Below, one piece after another: positions 11,101-22,074 of a DNA stretch of 64,000 nt. The stretch is taken from the NCBI GenBank assembly GCA_018873225.1, contig JAEILZ010000005.1, positions 496,001-560,000 of the forward strand, read 5' to 3'. The notes beneath the pieces are model-generated. The model did not search any database. It saw nothing but the letters and a program-made list of their open reading frames with translations, and was not told the origin of the DNA. The DNA is from [Phialemoniopsis] sp. UDSM-2020. Taxonomy: Eukaryota > Ascomycota > Sordariomycetes > Thyridiales > Thyridiaceae. The position numbers and the translations under genes were made by a program. Positions within the stretch are counted from its first letter, which is position 1. Every line of letters begins with the position of its first letter.

Positions 11101-11725
11101 GTACGGCAGTGGGATCGGGGTTGTCGATGATCAGTACATTGTCCATCTTGATATCTCCATGGACAATTTTGCATTCATGCAATGACTTGACGGCCATGGC
11201 TACGTCCAAGGCTAACTCTCTGGTGTGGGCGACACGGAGAAAGCATCGCTTAAGATATTGTCGTAAAGTACCGTGATCGGAATATTGCACCACAAGGTAG
11301 GGCACCGAGCCTTCTGGCTCGTTATTCCACCCGCAGGCGATTGCGGTGAGAATGTTCACATGAGATCGTATTTTCGGATGCGTCAATACCCGGACCTCTT
11401 GCAACATACTGCGTAAGTGCCGTTGCATCTCCTTCTTGGTCCTGGTTTGCATTACAAGGCGCTTCACAGCTACGTAGTGAGGCGTCATGTCAAGCTGTGA
11501 GGGTTGAGAGAAGATCTCACGGGTGACATGAAACGTACTGCCGCGCCCAAGTGTGCAATCCTCCTTCAAATGCTCAGGATGTACTGTAGGGAGCGCATTT
11601 CTAGAGGCGTTGAAGATATGCCCCACGTTGATATCCAAGTCTTGCTTGGACGAAACGGATGCCACATCATCGTTACCAGCTGGCGACCCGTTCGTATCGA
11701 ATCTCGAATCCCATAGAGATGACAT
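8127..11725 (-). CDS. Protein kinase with C-terminal ankyrin repeats
   Basis: A 1157-residue protein in three exons: 11725-10560, 10483-10207 and 10157-8127. The kinase domain covers about residues 55-370. It has the ATP lysine in VAVKRL (Lys89), the catalytic loop HGDIKMDN (Asp191, Asn196), DFS instead of DFG (Asp223) and GTTRYNAPE. The catalytic residues are present, so it may be active despite DFS. A helical, possibly Sel1/TPR-like linker (AQAHLQAAIMYYIGYGV) follows. Then come about eight ankyrin-type repeats, for example GTPLHWAALTGHAELVAALL, YTALILACERGSSRAAASL and ETPLLQACLYGDIEAVETLL. No signal peptide or membrane segment is seen. Fungal kinase-ankyrin proteins belong to signalling or self/non-self surveillance repertoires; the partner here is unknown. 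A TATA-like box lies about 75 bp upstream. Confidence 0.85.
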
Positions 11726-11796
11726 CCTCGTGAAAGCCGTTCTGTAGACCGAGACTTCTTGACTATTACTGCAAAGGACTCTGTCCTTTCTGTGCG

Positions 11797-11808
11797 GGAT
11801 ATAAAAAG
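11797..11808 (-). promoter_or_regulatory. TATA-like element of the kinase-ankyrin gene
   Basis: The minus strand reads TTTTTATATCCC here, about 75-80 bp before the ATG at 11725. Position and composition suit a core promoter. This is inferred from sequence only. Confidence 0.35.
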
Positions 11809-12770
11809 CAAAAGGCACGAGGCATTAGGCAACAGGAAGTGGCGTGCTGAAACACGTCGGGCGTTAACAAGAGCGGTCAGGCCTGTTTCAGCCGCAGTGA
11901 CTGGCCGCAGTATGCGGCCTCAGCATCTGGCCCCTGTACACCAATGGCGACACTGGACTACGTTTCTCCTCTCGCATGCAAGTCAGATTTACAGGCCTTT
12001 GCTAGCATCACACCAGATAATGTTGAGTACATCTCAGATGATTCTGATTTAATAGCGTAAAAATTCCAGTCCCTTATTACATGACACAAGAACAATAGTC
12101 GAGCACAGGATGGATAAATGCACTAACAACGCGGCAGCAATTCCCGTCAACTGTGTGCGTGCTTATGGCATCTGTTGGTCGATCAAGCTACTTCAAAGTG
12201 AAGACATGTTATTCCACTCGCATATTCCACTCGCGAGTATCGTTCTAGTTCACCACATTCGGCACATCTAGTTACAATGCCACAGGCGCAAATAAGGGTC
12301 TATTCATCGCTACTGTTGACCGTTCTAGGTGCTATAGAACGATGAAGTGCCTGTTTAGCTCCATCTCGCCCTTGTTGGGTCGCTCAATAGAGAAAGGACG
12401 CGGGTTTTCCACCCACATGATCTTGGCAGATCAGTCTCCTTGTTTTATCTCATTTTATGAGAGTACCGGAAATAGAGGGTCCACTGTGGATGCTTGAGTG
12501 GTCTTGGGCCGTTGGTTTTGATGATAACTAGCTAGTGGGCCGGCCATTGACTAGAGCCGAAAGGGGTCAACAAGAGCGAGGCTAGCGCTTCTATGTTAAC
12601 TTTTGAGACTTCTTCGACTAAATAGCCAGACAAGACTTGCACAGTGAGCCGGGTTTGACTTCTACAGTACTCCCAGGGTCGTGTGGGCTAGATCCTCAAA
12701 ATTCGGACATGATAGTCGTACTCTGGGGTAGCTTGCGGGGAACTCGCACTCCAACAGAGTCTCTCTGGTT

Positions 12771-12778
12771 TATTTAAA
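12771..12778 (+). promoter_or_regulatory. TATA-like element of the JEN1-like transporter gene
   Basis: TATTTAAA about 115 bp before the ATG at 12886, preceding a pyrimidine-rich leader. Plausible core promoter, sequence-based only. Confidence 0.35.
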
Positions 12779-12885
12779 TCCTCTAGCCTTTCCTAAGAAT
12801 CAAATTCACAGGATCTATCATATTGAAATTCTCTCTCATACACGTACACTTCTTCAAATCTAGTCGACTCAGTTCCAAATACGCA

Positions 12886-14648
12886 ATGGAGTCCACGCAT
12901 GAGCCCGCCGAGCCCATCGCCAAAGGGACGTTTGCCGGGGCCAAGCAGTGCCTTGGTGATCTTTTCCGCTGGCGACAGAGGCGAGAAATCATTAACCCGG
13001 ACACTGGTGAAGTTCACACAGAATGGGCTGTTCCAGCACCTCTCAAGAACCCAATCAGTCTTATGGCCCAGCTCTCTCTCAAGGATTGGATCTTCTTTCT
13101 GGTTGGATTCACGGCTTGGACTGCGGATGCTTTTGATTTCCACTCCCTCTCTATCCAACAGGCATGTCCCATTACTTCATTCCTTGATCAAGACAGCGAA
13201 AGAAGAACTTGTATGCTCATGCCACCACCCTCTCAACCTAGGTCAAACTCGGCCATTTCTACAACAAGACCAAGACAGACTTATCCACCGCCATCACCCT
13301 CACTCTTCTCCTGAGATCCGTCGGAGCCGCAATCTTTGGCTTTGCTGGAGACAAATGGGGCCGAAAATGGCCGATGGTATTCAATATGATCGTGCTGGGG
13401 GTTCTACAGATAGGGACTCTGTACGCTCCAACTTATGGTGCCTTCCTAGGTGTTCGCGCTTTGTTTGGACTATTTATGGGAGGAGTGTGAGTGGAGATTC
13501 TGACCAAGTCAATTGTCTCAGTCTTTGATACTGACTTCGTTGACAAGGTACGGCAACGCCATGGCCATGGCACTTGAGAACAGCCCAGCCGAGGCCCGTG
13601 GCTTGATGTCCGGTATACTACAACAAGGATATTCGTTTGGATACGTTCTCGCTGCGTGTGCCAATCTTAGCGTTGGTGGCAGTGACGACAGCTGGAAAAC
13701 CATCTTCTGGGCTGGAGCTGGTCTCTCTATTGGAGTAGGGATCATCCGTGCCTTCTTCCCAGACTCACAACAGTTTGTCGAGGCGCGAAAGGCTGGAAAG
13801 CAAGAAGGCCCCAATATCGCCTCTCGCTTCTGGACAGAGATGGGGCAGATGCTACGCCAGGAGTGGAGGTTGTGCATCTACTGCATCATCTTGATGACCT
13901 GGTTCAATTGTACGTTCACCCTGAACAGTCCCACTGCCGATTGTTAACCATGGAGCGGCGTTCAGTCTACAGTCACACATCCCAGGATAACTACACCACA
14001 TTCATGATTTCGCAAAAGAACCTGGACAACTCGGCTGCTAGCCGAGCAAGTATCCTCATGAAAGTTGGTGCCTGTGTTGGAGGTCCCATCATCGGGTACA
14101 TCTCGCAATGGGCTGGCCGCCGCCGCACGATCTGCGCCGCAGCTATCATCAGCGGATGTCTGATCCCGGCGTGGATTCTCCCGACAACTGAAAGGTCTCT
14201 CAGCGCAAGTGGCTTCTTCATGCAATTCTTCGTTCAGGGCGCATGGGGCGTCATACCTATCCACCTGAATGAACTCTCGCCAGCAGCATTTCGGTCCTCA
14301 TTCCCCGGTATTACTTATCAGCTCGGCAATATGATCTCCTCTCCCTCTGCAAAGATCGTCAACGCCATTGCCGAGAGCCACTTTGTCCAGAACCGTAATG
14401 GCAAGCGGGTTGAGGCATATGGGCCTACCATGGGGATTGCCACTGCCATCATTGCAACCGGAATAGCCATCACTACAGCTTTGGGGCCCGAGAAACGTGG
14501 AAGGCAGTTTGAAAGTACCAAGCCAGCCGGGCTTAACATGGACCATATCGAATCAAAGAAGCTGGACCTTGAGACAGGTGTGGAGATGGATGATATCAAA
14601 ACGGTTGAAGAGCCTCAACGTATTGAGAAGGTTCGTTCCGTGCATTAA
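12886..14648 (+). CDS. MFS carboxylate transporter, JEN1 family
   Basis: A 521-residue transporter in four exons: 12886-13161, 13242-13486, 13548-13909 and 13966-14648. The cytoplasmic N-terminus leads into FTAWTADAFDFHSLSIQQ, the first helix motif of the JEN1/sialate-type proton symporters. The MFS loop signature GDKWGRKWP and the motif YGNAMAMALENSPAEARGL with GILQQGYSFGY are family hallmarks. About 12 membrane helices are visible. JEN1 carries lactate, pyruvate or acetate across the plasma membrane and its relatives carry dicarboxylates; the substrate here is not predictable. The first intron starts with GC rather than GT. The C-terminal tail is acidic and cytosolic. Confidence 0.88.
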
Positions 14649-15296
14649 ATATGATCACTCGGAATCTTCCCAACTCCTATACAACAACACGGTTTCTCAC
14701 TAGGTAAGAGAGTCGGGAGTGTCAGCAGAAACACATCTTTGGCTTCCTTCTTGGCTGTTGATGCCGAAGTAACTCAACTAGATCTCTTCTCCCTACAGGG
14801 TCATCATGGAGTCGTTACACAACTTCGTTTCGGATAAGGTACATACATCGGACCTGGCAATAGTCTGGTTCCAAAACATGTTTTGGGCAAGATGAAACCC
14901 TCCAAACACAATCACTTCAGCCAGCATTCCATGACAATAACAATAATGTTCAAGATTCAATCACTTAGATACTTTCTTATTCGGAATTCGGGTGCTTGTT
15001 TTCTTGTGGCGGAATACCGCCGTCCTCGCATCCCGAAGCCTAACTAGGTGACCTAAAATATTACGTGATCTTTGCACCCGAATCCTGCGTATGCGCATCG
15101 GGAAATTGATTCGTCAGCAGCTTCGTACAAGAACGGGGCTTTTATGATCCTGAACAACGACGGTCTTGTTTTGGTCCACCTGTCAACGGATTGTTAGCAC
15201 CAACTTAAAAGACAGCCCAATGTCAACCCCTCATTTAGTTTTAGAACATTCATAACCAAGACTCCAAGCAATTCGAACGTATTGATAACAGGAAAT
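14649..15296. other. Intergenic
   Basis: 3' flank of the transporter gene and promoter of the serine hydrolase gene. I see no gene or repeat. Confidence 0.5.
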
Positions 15297-16678
15297 ATGG
15301 ATGAACTAAGCGCAATTCTTCAAAAGTACGTCGCCGTTGGTGACGATACAAAAGACAAGCTCCTCGGCGCTTCATTCACAGTGTTGTCCAAGGATGGTGG
15401 GGACCACCGCTCCCGACTCGGTTCCATGCTTTGCTAACTCGCTCATGCCGGTGCTGCAGGAACTCTATACCAAGGCTCTGCCGGTCGGATTGACATGCCG
15501 ACGGACTCGAGGGCTTTTGACCAAGAAACCTTTGGCTGGGTCGCGTCCATGACCAAGATTGTCAGCGCGATGACCATCATGCTGGCCGTGGAGAAGGGCC
15601 TGCTGAAGCTCGATGACGACATGCGTCCTATCGTCCCGGAGCTGGCTGAAATCCAGATCCTCAAGGGATTTGAGGGCGACAAGCCCATTCTCGAAGACAA
15701 CACAAAACCCATCTCTTTACGGTCAGTACACACACCGTCCGGATCATGTTCCGCACTCTAGCTGACACCCCACACCCCACAATAGCTGTCTTCTGACCCA
15801 TTGCGCCGGCCTCGGCTATGACTTGGCTGACCCGGATCTCATGAAGTGGTCCGGGGCAGTCGGCCGCACGGCGTCTGCGGCTGATATTTCCCTCCCCGGC
15901 TACTCCGTGCCCTTCAAGTTCCCGCCCGGCGAGGGATGGTTCTACGGCCCCGCTATTGATTTCGCCGGGCAAGCGCTCGAACGAGTCACGGGGCAGAAGC
16001 TGGGCGAGTACATGGCCGAGAACATCTGGAAGCCGCTTGGCATGAAGACGACGAGTTTCCGGTACGACACCTTTGGTGAGGAGGTCGCGCGCAACACGGT
16101 GGGGACTGTGTTCCGCACGCCGGACGGGGGGCTCAAGTCCGGCATCTTCCCGCTGAATCTGAGCCCGCCCATCGATGGCGCGGGAGCAGGGCTTCACATG
16201 ACCGCCGCGGACCACGCCAAGGTCTTGCAGGATCTGCTGCGATCGAGTGCCGGTCTAGGCGGCATCTTGAAGAAGGAGACCGTGGACGAGATGTTCCGGC
16301 CTCAGTTGAACGAGGTCCAGCAGCAGATGCTCATGATGGTGACGAAGCTGGCGGGCGATGCTTTGACGCCCGATTTGCCCCACGAGACACCCAAGGACCA
16401 TGGAATCAGTGGTGTGATTAACTTGGAGGACGTACCGGGAAAGAGAAAGAAGGGGAGCATGATGTGGTCGGGCATGGCCAACAGCCATTGGGTAAAGTCG
16501 TTGGCACCTGATGACAAGAATTGAAGTACTGACGATATCGCAGTGGATCGATCGTGAAAGCGGCATTGCCGGCCTGCTTGTTGTCAATGTTCTGCCACAT
16601 GGCGATAAGCCATCGATTCAGTTGTATGATGAGCTGGAAAGGGCAGTTTATGGAAAGCTTCTCCAGGAGAAGAAGTAG
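15297..16678 (+). CDS. Class C beta-lactamase-like serine hydrolase / LovD-type transesterase
   Basis: A 400-residue protein in four exons: 15297-15396, 15460-15721, 15786-16491 and 16544-16678. The catalytic S-x-x-K is SMTK (Ser63, Lys66) and the second catalytic element is the Tyr in GEGWFYG (Tyr174). That combination marks the class C beta-lactamase/EstB/LovD group. Fungal members are esterases or acyltransferases, some of them in polyketide clusters such as LovD. No signal peptide is visible, so it is probably cytosolic. No PKS or NRPS gene is in the window, so a secondary-metabolite role is only a possibility. It ends 153 bp from the end of the convergent FAD oxidase gene. Substrate unknown. 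Confidence 0.85.
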
Positions 16679-16831
16679 ATCAGGTCCCTGGTGTCAGGAT
16701 CAGTGGATTTATGAATAACTGATGATATAATAATCATACTGAAATGTTGACAATCTGACTTGAACAGCCCCGATTACACATTACCTTGATGGCAATACCC
16801 AAAAGCCCCGAAGCCTCTTCAGTTTATGTCC

Positions 16832-19154
16832 CTATCGATGTCCATTGGCAGCCCCATTACCAACGACAGGCAGACTCTTGACCTCGCCGTCAGCGAAGTA
16901 GAACCAGTCGAAAAAGTCATTCGAGAACCGCGCCCGCAGATCATCCAGCGTCCAGCCATGCTCCTTTCCAATCGCCGCCAACGTGCCCTTGAACTCGACA
17001 ATCTCGTCCTTGTAAGAGCTCTCCTTGAGCCACTCGCCCCACGGCTTGCCCTCGACCTTGAACTGGATCCACTGCTTAGCCCAGTGCGGCCTCGTCTTGA
17101 GCTTGTTGCCCTGAGCGTCGACGTAGCCCATCCAGAGGTCGAGCACCTCCTGTGCGTACGGGTCCCACACGTCGCGCGCCGACTCGAGCGTCAGCACCTC
17201 GATGGAGCAGGTCCCCAGGGCGTTGCCGCGCTGCGGCGCCATGACAACCTCGCTGCCGCCCATGATGCGCATCTCGAGCGGCATGCGCTGCGGGCACTCG
17301 GCCGTGTGGCGGTAGCAGGCAAGGATGGCGTCCCACCAGGCCCGGCGGACGAGGTCAAAGTCCGGGGCGTCGGGCCGGTCGCGCTTGGGCAGCAGCGGCA
17401 TCTCGACCTCGACGTCGAGGACGCGGATGTTCTGGATGCCGCGCTGGAAGTGCAGCGCGTCCGTCAGGTACGTCTTGACGGGCTTGTCGGGCATGGCGAA
17501 CATGGCGGCGCGCGAGAGCAGCGTCACCGTCGCCTCGTCCAGGTCGGCCGCCTTGATGAGCTCGTTAAGGATCGTGGCGTTCTGCAGCACGTTCATGGTG
17601 AACTGGCTGATGAACTGAAAGAAGATCATCGCGTCGTTGGGGTAGTCGACGACGCCCGAGGAGTCATTCGTGTCGTTCCAGCAATTGACCCAGCAGTAGT
17701 CCGAGTAGGGGAACCAGAACCACTCGCTGTAGTAGTCGCTTGCAGCGTGGCGCTCAAAGTCGGCAAGGTCCTGGGCCTTCTGCTCTGGAGTCAAACCAGG
17801 TACGCGCAGCGCGGGCGGGATCTCTATATCCTCGGGCGGCGGGACGGCGCGGACAGCAGGGATCTTCTCGGGCTCCATGAGTGCATACGTCATTGGTGAC
17901 ATCTCGAATGTGATGTGAGTGATCACTCCCATGAGACCAAAACAGCCGGCTGCGGCTTTGAGATGCTCAGGCTTATCGACAAGACGCTTGTGTCCATGGC
18001 AGTCGATGTATTCGACCTTTCGGACGAGATCACTGAGAGTCTGGTGGGCACGGCCAGCGCCGTGGCAGATTGGGCCGTTCGTGCCGCCAATTGTCATCTC
18101 CACCATGATGACGTTTAGTGGCAGAGTGTACTTTTTGTTCTTGACGCACCATCTGCGTAGACGCTCATTGGTCGTGCTGACACCAACTCGGACAAGAGCG
18201 TTGCCGTGCCGCCGGGGGCTTTCCGAGACCACCTCAATGGACTCGAGCTCCGTTGGTGGGCCGTCAGGCAGTGGAAGTGCAGTGGTGTTGGGGAGGACCT
18301 CGGCCTCGACCAAGCCAATCAAGGAGATCAGAATCTGGCCATTGCGACCAAAGATCGGAGCCCAAGAATGACCTAATATGGTTAGTAGAGGCGGCAAGGA
18401 ACGGGAGTGAACAACTCACGGAAGCCTGAAACTCGCACGCCCATCTCATGATCCTTGGCATACTTGACGATTCTCTGAATGCCTTTCACGCTGGTTGGAA
18501 TGCAGGTATAAGTGGGAAGGTAGTCGACGACGCGACCCCAGTTCTGGAACCTGGCATCCTTGTATACCTATGCAAATGCTTCAGGTCAGAACGTTTTGGT
18601 CAGTTGGCGATGGTTGGGATGGTGCTTACCAATACCGAGTCCTTCTCGGGATGGTCAAGGTGGAAGAGCTCGGCAAGAGAGTGGACAAAACGGGAAAAGA
18701 TGTTGTCTTCCTTCTCCAGGCTATCCATACTGAGACCCTTGACCTTCTCCGCCCCAGCAGCAGAGACTCGCACAGCTGGTGCTTCATGCATACATCTCAG
18801 GTGCTCTCTGACTCCCAGACTTGGGCCCATGTCAAAACCATGGCAGCAATCTGTGATAGGTTTTCCGTCTACGAAGTTCGAGATGCGGTTGCGTTCGTCG
18901 GGTGTGAGACCCTTCAGGAGGTTCCCGTAAGCGTAGTCGACCTCCGAGTCTCGGAAGACGCGCAGCAGACGGCGGTGGAAGTCGTGCTCGGATACGTCGA
19001 CGTCTTCACGTAGGTAGTCGTCAAGGAGCGACTTGAGTCCGGGAAGCTTGACACTCAAATCCTTGTTGGACTTGAGGGTGTTCTCGAGGGTTGAGATACG
19101 TCCGTCGACGGGCACCTTCCAGGCGCCGTTGGAGGCGTTGGCAGCAGTGGCCAT
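16832..19154 (-). CDS. Large FAD-linked oxidase (VAO/PCMH fold, aldonolactone-oxidase-like)
   Basis: A 737-residue protein in three exons: 19154-18630, 18567-18420 and 18372-16832. The FAD-binding half begins near residue 180 with YLPTYTCIPTSVKGIQRIVK and reaches GVRVSGFRHSWAPIFG (His226). The position of that His suits the flavin-contacting His of aldonolactone oxidases, but covalent attachment cannot be read from sequence. A second FAD stretch, IGGTNGPICHGAGRAHQTLS, follows. About 175 residues precede this domain with no family I recognise, including CCHGFDMGPSLG. The C-terminal half has many aromatic residues (DYYSEWFWFPYSDYCW) that may form a substrate pocket. No signal peptide is seen. 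The substrate is unknown; a D-arabinono-lactone-type or sugar/alcohol oxidase is the nearest analogy. Confidence 0.8.
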
Positions 19155-20208
19155 GATGATTTAGAGAGGGGATCTACGAAAGCAAATCAAGGAAGTTTCC
19201 AAAATAGGGGATCAAAATATGGTCCTACAATGTCACACCATGATGTGGAGGACGCACGGGTCGGGTGCAGGGTAGGCCACTTACTTATATGTCGACATGT
19301 CAAGTCTGGTGGTAGGCGCACCAGTCCGGAATCGCACTGCATACAGGAAAGTTCGTATCTGAGACAGGGTAGGCACTGTCGTTGAACTTGACGACGCATC
19401 CACACACACGCACATACCCGGATGTCGTGTAAGCGTAGCATACCAGAGGTATGGTAACACGGAAAGGGTTCGGTGAGATAAGCAGCTACCAATTCGTCCA
19501 ACCCCCATGCTCGCTCTGCCGTAATTGGGCTTATGAGCTTCAAATGCCGAGCATTGACAAGCCCGGCTGCCATCCAGTAGGCTACGATGAGGGGTGCCTA
19601 GGGTGTCAGACTTCATTCTATTCAGCTTTGGGGATTTTCGGTCAGCTCTGACAAGGGCTTACTCGCATACCGTGGCGGCGGTCGACGTCGCGACCCCCCC
19701 AACTCTTTCCCCTGCTCTCACAGTAACTGTCAGAAAAAGCCACGGTCACACAGCGGCAAAAGAAGGTTCGACCTCGTTGAGTATGACTGACCAATAAAAC
19801 GTCATCCCTGGATATGGTACGTGCAAGACATGTCTCAATGTAGCGGCTTGTCACTTCAGGGTCCAGACCCGACATTGGCATGTCTGCATTTCCCCAGTAC
19901 GGGAAGTTCCATCTTGCATAGACAAGCCAAATTCTTTATTTCTTCACCCTGGGTCGTTTGAGGGATGCCATTCCACGACGTCAGCCGCAAGGCCGACTGT
20001 TGGAATGCCAAGTGCTTGGGAGCGAAGCTTGGCAATTCCTCATTAGGACACATGCTGCAAGCTGAGGTTTATTTTGCATTTCCATATGCTTACTACTATA
20101 TAGAAGTTGCTTCAGAGGCGCACACATGCAAAGCTGTCCACAGGCTTGGCAGTCACGATGTCTCATGACCTACACCGTTGAATTGCCTTCCGACAATCCA
20201 ATCAATCT
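19155..20208. other. Intergenic, no gene supported
   Basis: 1.05 kb between two minus-strand genes. It includes the promoter of the FAD oxidase gene. A 128-codon minus-strand frame at 19187-19573 shows no domain, and its Cys-rich sequence looks accidental. Confidence 0.45.
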
Positions 20209-21171
20209 TCACAGCTCGTCCCGAATCCACGTCTCGCCCTTCATGTTCCTTCCCGCAGCCCTCTTCTCCTTCTGTATCTTCCTCTCATTGCGGCGCACAG
20301 TCCGGTGCAGCTTCTCCCACATCACCCTCATCGTCCTGCCGTGGTCGGTCTCCTTGACGTGCATCGCCTTGATCGTGAACGATGCGTCCCTATTGGGCTC
20401 GTCGCCCTCGGGTTTGGTGAAGTAGATGGGCCACGCGACTACGGCGTTGTCCTCCACCTGGCGCTTGTACTTGGCCAAGTCGACAAACTCTCCTGCGGGT
20501 GACGATAGACGGTCAGTGATTTCTTTCCCGCCGATCCTAGCATTGCTTGACTTACCCTCGCATTTGCTACCCTTGGCCACCCATAGAGGCAAGATGGGGT
20601 ACACCGCCGCCGGCGCAAACACCATGATCTTATCTTCGTCGGGAATTTCCTTGTATCGCTCCCCTTCCCCCTCCGCCGCAGTACCAGTAGGCCTCGCCAT
20701 GACAGTACCCATCACCGTATCCCCCTCAGCCCTGGGCTTCTCGAACACCCCAAACAACCACTGCTCCTCACCCTGACCGGCCGCCTGCATCTCGACCCAG
20801 TCTCTCACAGGCTTGGGCACGTCCTTGTACTCCATGACCAACAGCTCCCTATTTTCGCCGCCGTGGTCTACGCCGTCCCAGCTGCCCGGGTACTCATGGT
20901 GGCTGAGGAAGACGTCGAGGGCGTTGGCCCAGGGCGCCAAGCCGGCCGGCGGCTCCTTGCGCAGGTCCTTGACGCGGTAGGCCTTGCCGCGAAAGGTCTC
21001 GCGGTGCTCGCACTTGACGTCAAAGCCGCCCGGGTGCGTGCCGTCGTCGGGGAAGGGTATCTGCCACCGGAAGCTCTTGACCACGGGGTGCGTGAGCAGG
21101 TCCCAGTTGGTGAAGGCGGCGGTGAGGGCTGCCTGCGCGACGAGGAGCAGCGCGGTGCTTGGTGGTCTCAT
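20209..21171 (-). CDS. Predicted secreted protein of unknown function
   Basis: The start is ATG 21171. The N-terminus MRPPSTALLLVAQAALTAAF is a clear signal peptide. The frame is open over the whole length (320 codons), but an internal 63-nt segment (20555-20493) has a GTAAGT donor, a CACTGAC branch site and a CCGCAG acceptor. I therefore model it as an in-frame intron, giving exons 21171-20556 and 20492-20209 and a 299-residue protein. The mature part is hydrophilic with scattered Trp and Tyr, one stretch reading YPILPLWVAKGSKCEG, and a strongly basic C-terminal tail (TVRRNERKIQKEKRAAGR). I do not recognise a family. It could be an extracellular or effector-like protein, but nothing proves this. 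Confidence 0.7.
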   Translation of the reverse strand: MRPPSTALLLVAQAALTAAFTNWDLLTHPVVKSFRWQIPFPDDGTHPGGFDVKCEHRETFRGKAYRVKDLRKEPPAGLAPWANALDVFLSHHEYPGSWDGVDHGGENRELLVMEYKDVPKPVRDWVEMQAAGQGEEQWLFGVFEKPRAEGDTVMGTVMARPTGTAAEGEGERYKEIPDEDKIMVFAPAAVYPILPLWVAKGSKCEGKSSNARIGGKEITDRLSSPAGEFVDLAKYKRQVEDNAVVAWPIYFTKPEGDEPNRDASFTIKAMHVKETDHGRTMRVMWEKLHRTVRRNERKIQKEKRAAGRNMKGETWIRDEL

Positions 21172-21570
21172 GTTCGCGGATGAGGCTGGCGTCGAGGAGT
21201 GGCAATATCTTTTTGATCGGAGTTGCTTTCCACAGCGCTCTGTAGGAGAACAGAGTGGGATGCCTCGAGATGTTTCACGTGTGTCAAATCGTCATTGCTG
21301 TCCTCTTCCTGAAGATTCCATTACTTCCATTTACTTTGAGCCAATCATGATAATCCCGGGCGTTGTTTGACGGCGGCATTTGATATAGGCTAAATCGTGA
21401 TGCCACCTTCCGGCCAAAGGCCTTGTCAACCCGGAGCATAACCAGAACAGAGCCCGTGTCCACTTCTCGGCTCATTCGCGCCCCAAACACACAATACTGT
21501 AGCTACAATGGTCTCGTGATCTCATATCTCGGCATCACAAATCAACAGTGTGCCGAGCGGACATAGTCCC
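21172..21570. other. Intergenic
   Basis: About 400 bp holding the promoter of the secreted-protein gene and the 3' flank of the GFA gene. Nothing else seen. Confidence 0.45.
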
Positions 21571-22074
21571 TCAAGGAAAGCGCCACTCTTCCACGTTGGA
21601 ACACTCGCCCTCGGCGAGCGGCGCCAACCATTCCGGCCTACGCTTGGCAAACAGCTCCACCCCCGGCTTGAGGTCGTTGTTGTCGCCGTCGATAAAGGCC
21701 ATGGCCATGACGACCCAGGCCGGATCCGGCGACGACGGCATCGTCCTGATCCTGGACCCGCAGGTGCCGCAGAAGCCCCGCAGAAGCGGCTTGCCCGACA
21801 TGGTCTCGCCCCCGGCCCAGGTGCGCATCTGGTTCTCCGGGTCGCTCCACTCAATTTGCTGTGGGATGCGGAGACCTGTAAGTAATCGTGCATAAATGGA
21901 CGGCGGCGGATGACGGAGACTTGCCTTTGCGGAGAAGAAGACGTTGGTCTGCAGGGCGTCGCCACAGGCTTTCTGGCACGGTATGCAGTAGCAGACGACA
22001 ACGTGCTCGGGCTCGCCCGTGATGCGGGCGGTGATCTTACCGCAACCGCAGGATCCAGTGCGCTGGTTCGACAT
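21571..22074 (-). CDS. GFA/CENP-V-type zinc protein (glutathione-dependent formaldehyde-activating family)
   Basis: The start is ATG 22074. The zinc-binding cysteines of the GFA fold are visible: CGCGK (Cys9, Cys11), CYCIPC (Cys28, 30, 33) and FCGTCGSR in the second half. The founding enzyme forms S-hydroxymethylglutathione from formaldehyde, but most fungal members have no proven substrate. Without an intron the frame gives 167 residues. The segment 21924-21859 (66 nt) looks like an in-frame GC-AG intron: AAG|GCAAGT to CCACAG|CAA. Removing it gives 145 residues and restores the usual spacing between the NVFF strand and the METMSG-like loop. A GT-AG alternative of 45 nt is weaker. Confidence 0.8.
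   Translation of the reverse strand: MSNQRTGSCGCGKITARITGEPEHVVVCYCIPCQKACGDALQTNVFFSAKASLRHPPPSIYARLLTGLRIPQQIEWSDPENQMRTWAGGETMSGKPLLRGFCGTCGSRIRTMPSSPDPAWVVMAMAFIDGDNNDLKPGVELFAKRRPEWLAPLAEGECSNVEEWRFP

Larger units (their letters stand above)
11726..12885. other. Intergenic between divergent kinase-ankyrin and JEN1-like genes
   Basis: 1.16 kb with no gene I can support. It holds the promoters of both flanking genes and a short direct repeat, ATTCCACTCG, at 12211-12220 and 12224-12233. Confidence 0.5.

Noticed and set aside
10376..11185. A 269-codon plus-strand frame
   Set aside because: Antisense to the kinase domain, where the minus strand carries all kinase motifs.
16826..17899. A 357-codon plus-strand frame rich in Val, Leu, Arg and Glu
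   Set aside because: Antisense to the FAD oxidase gene; low-complexity and no domain.
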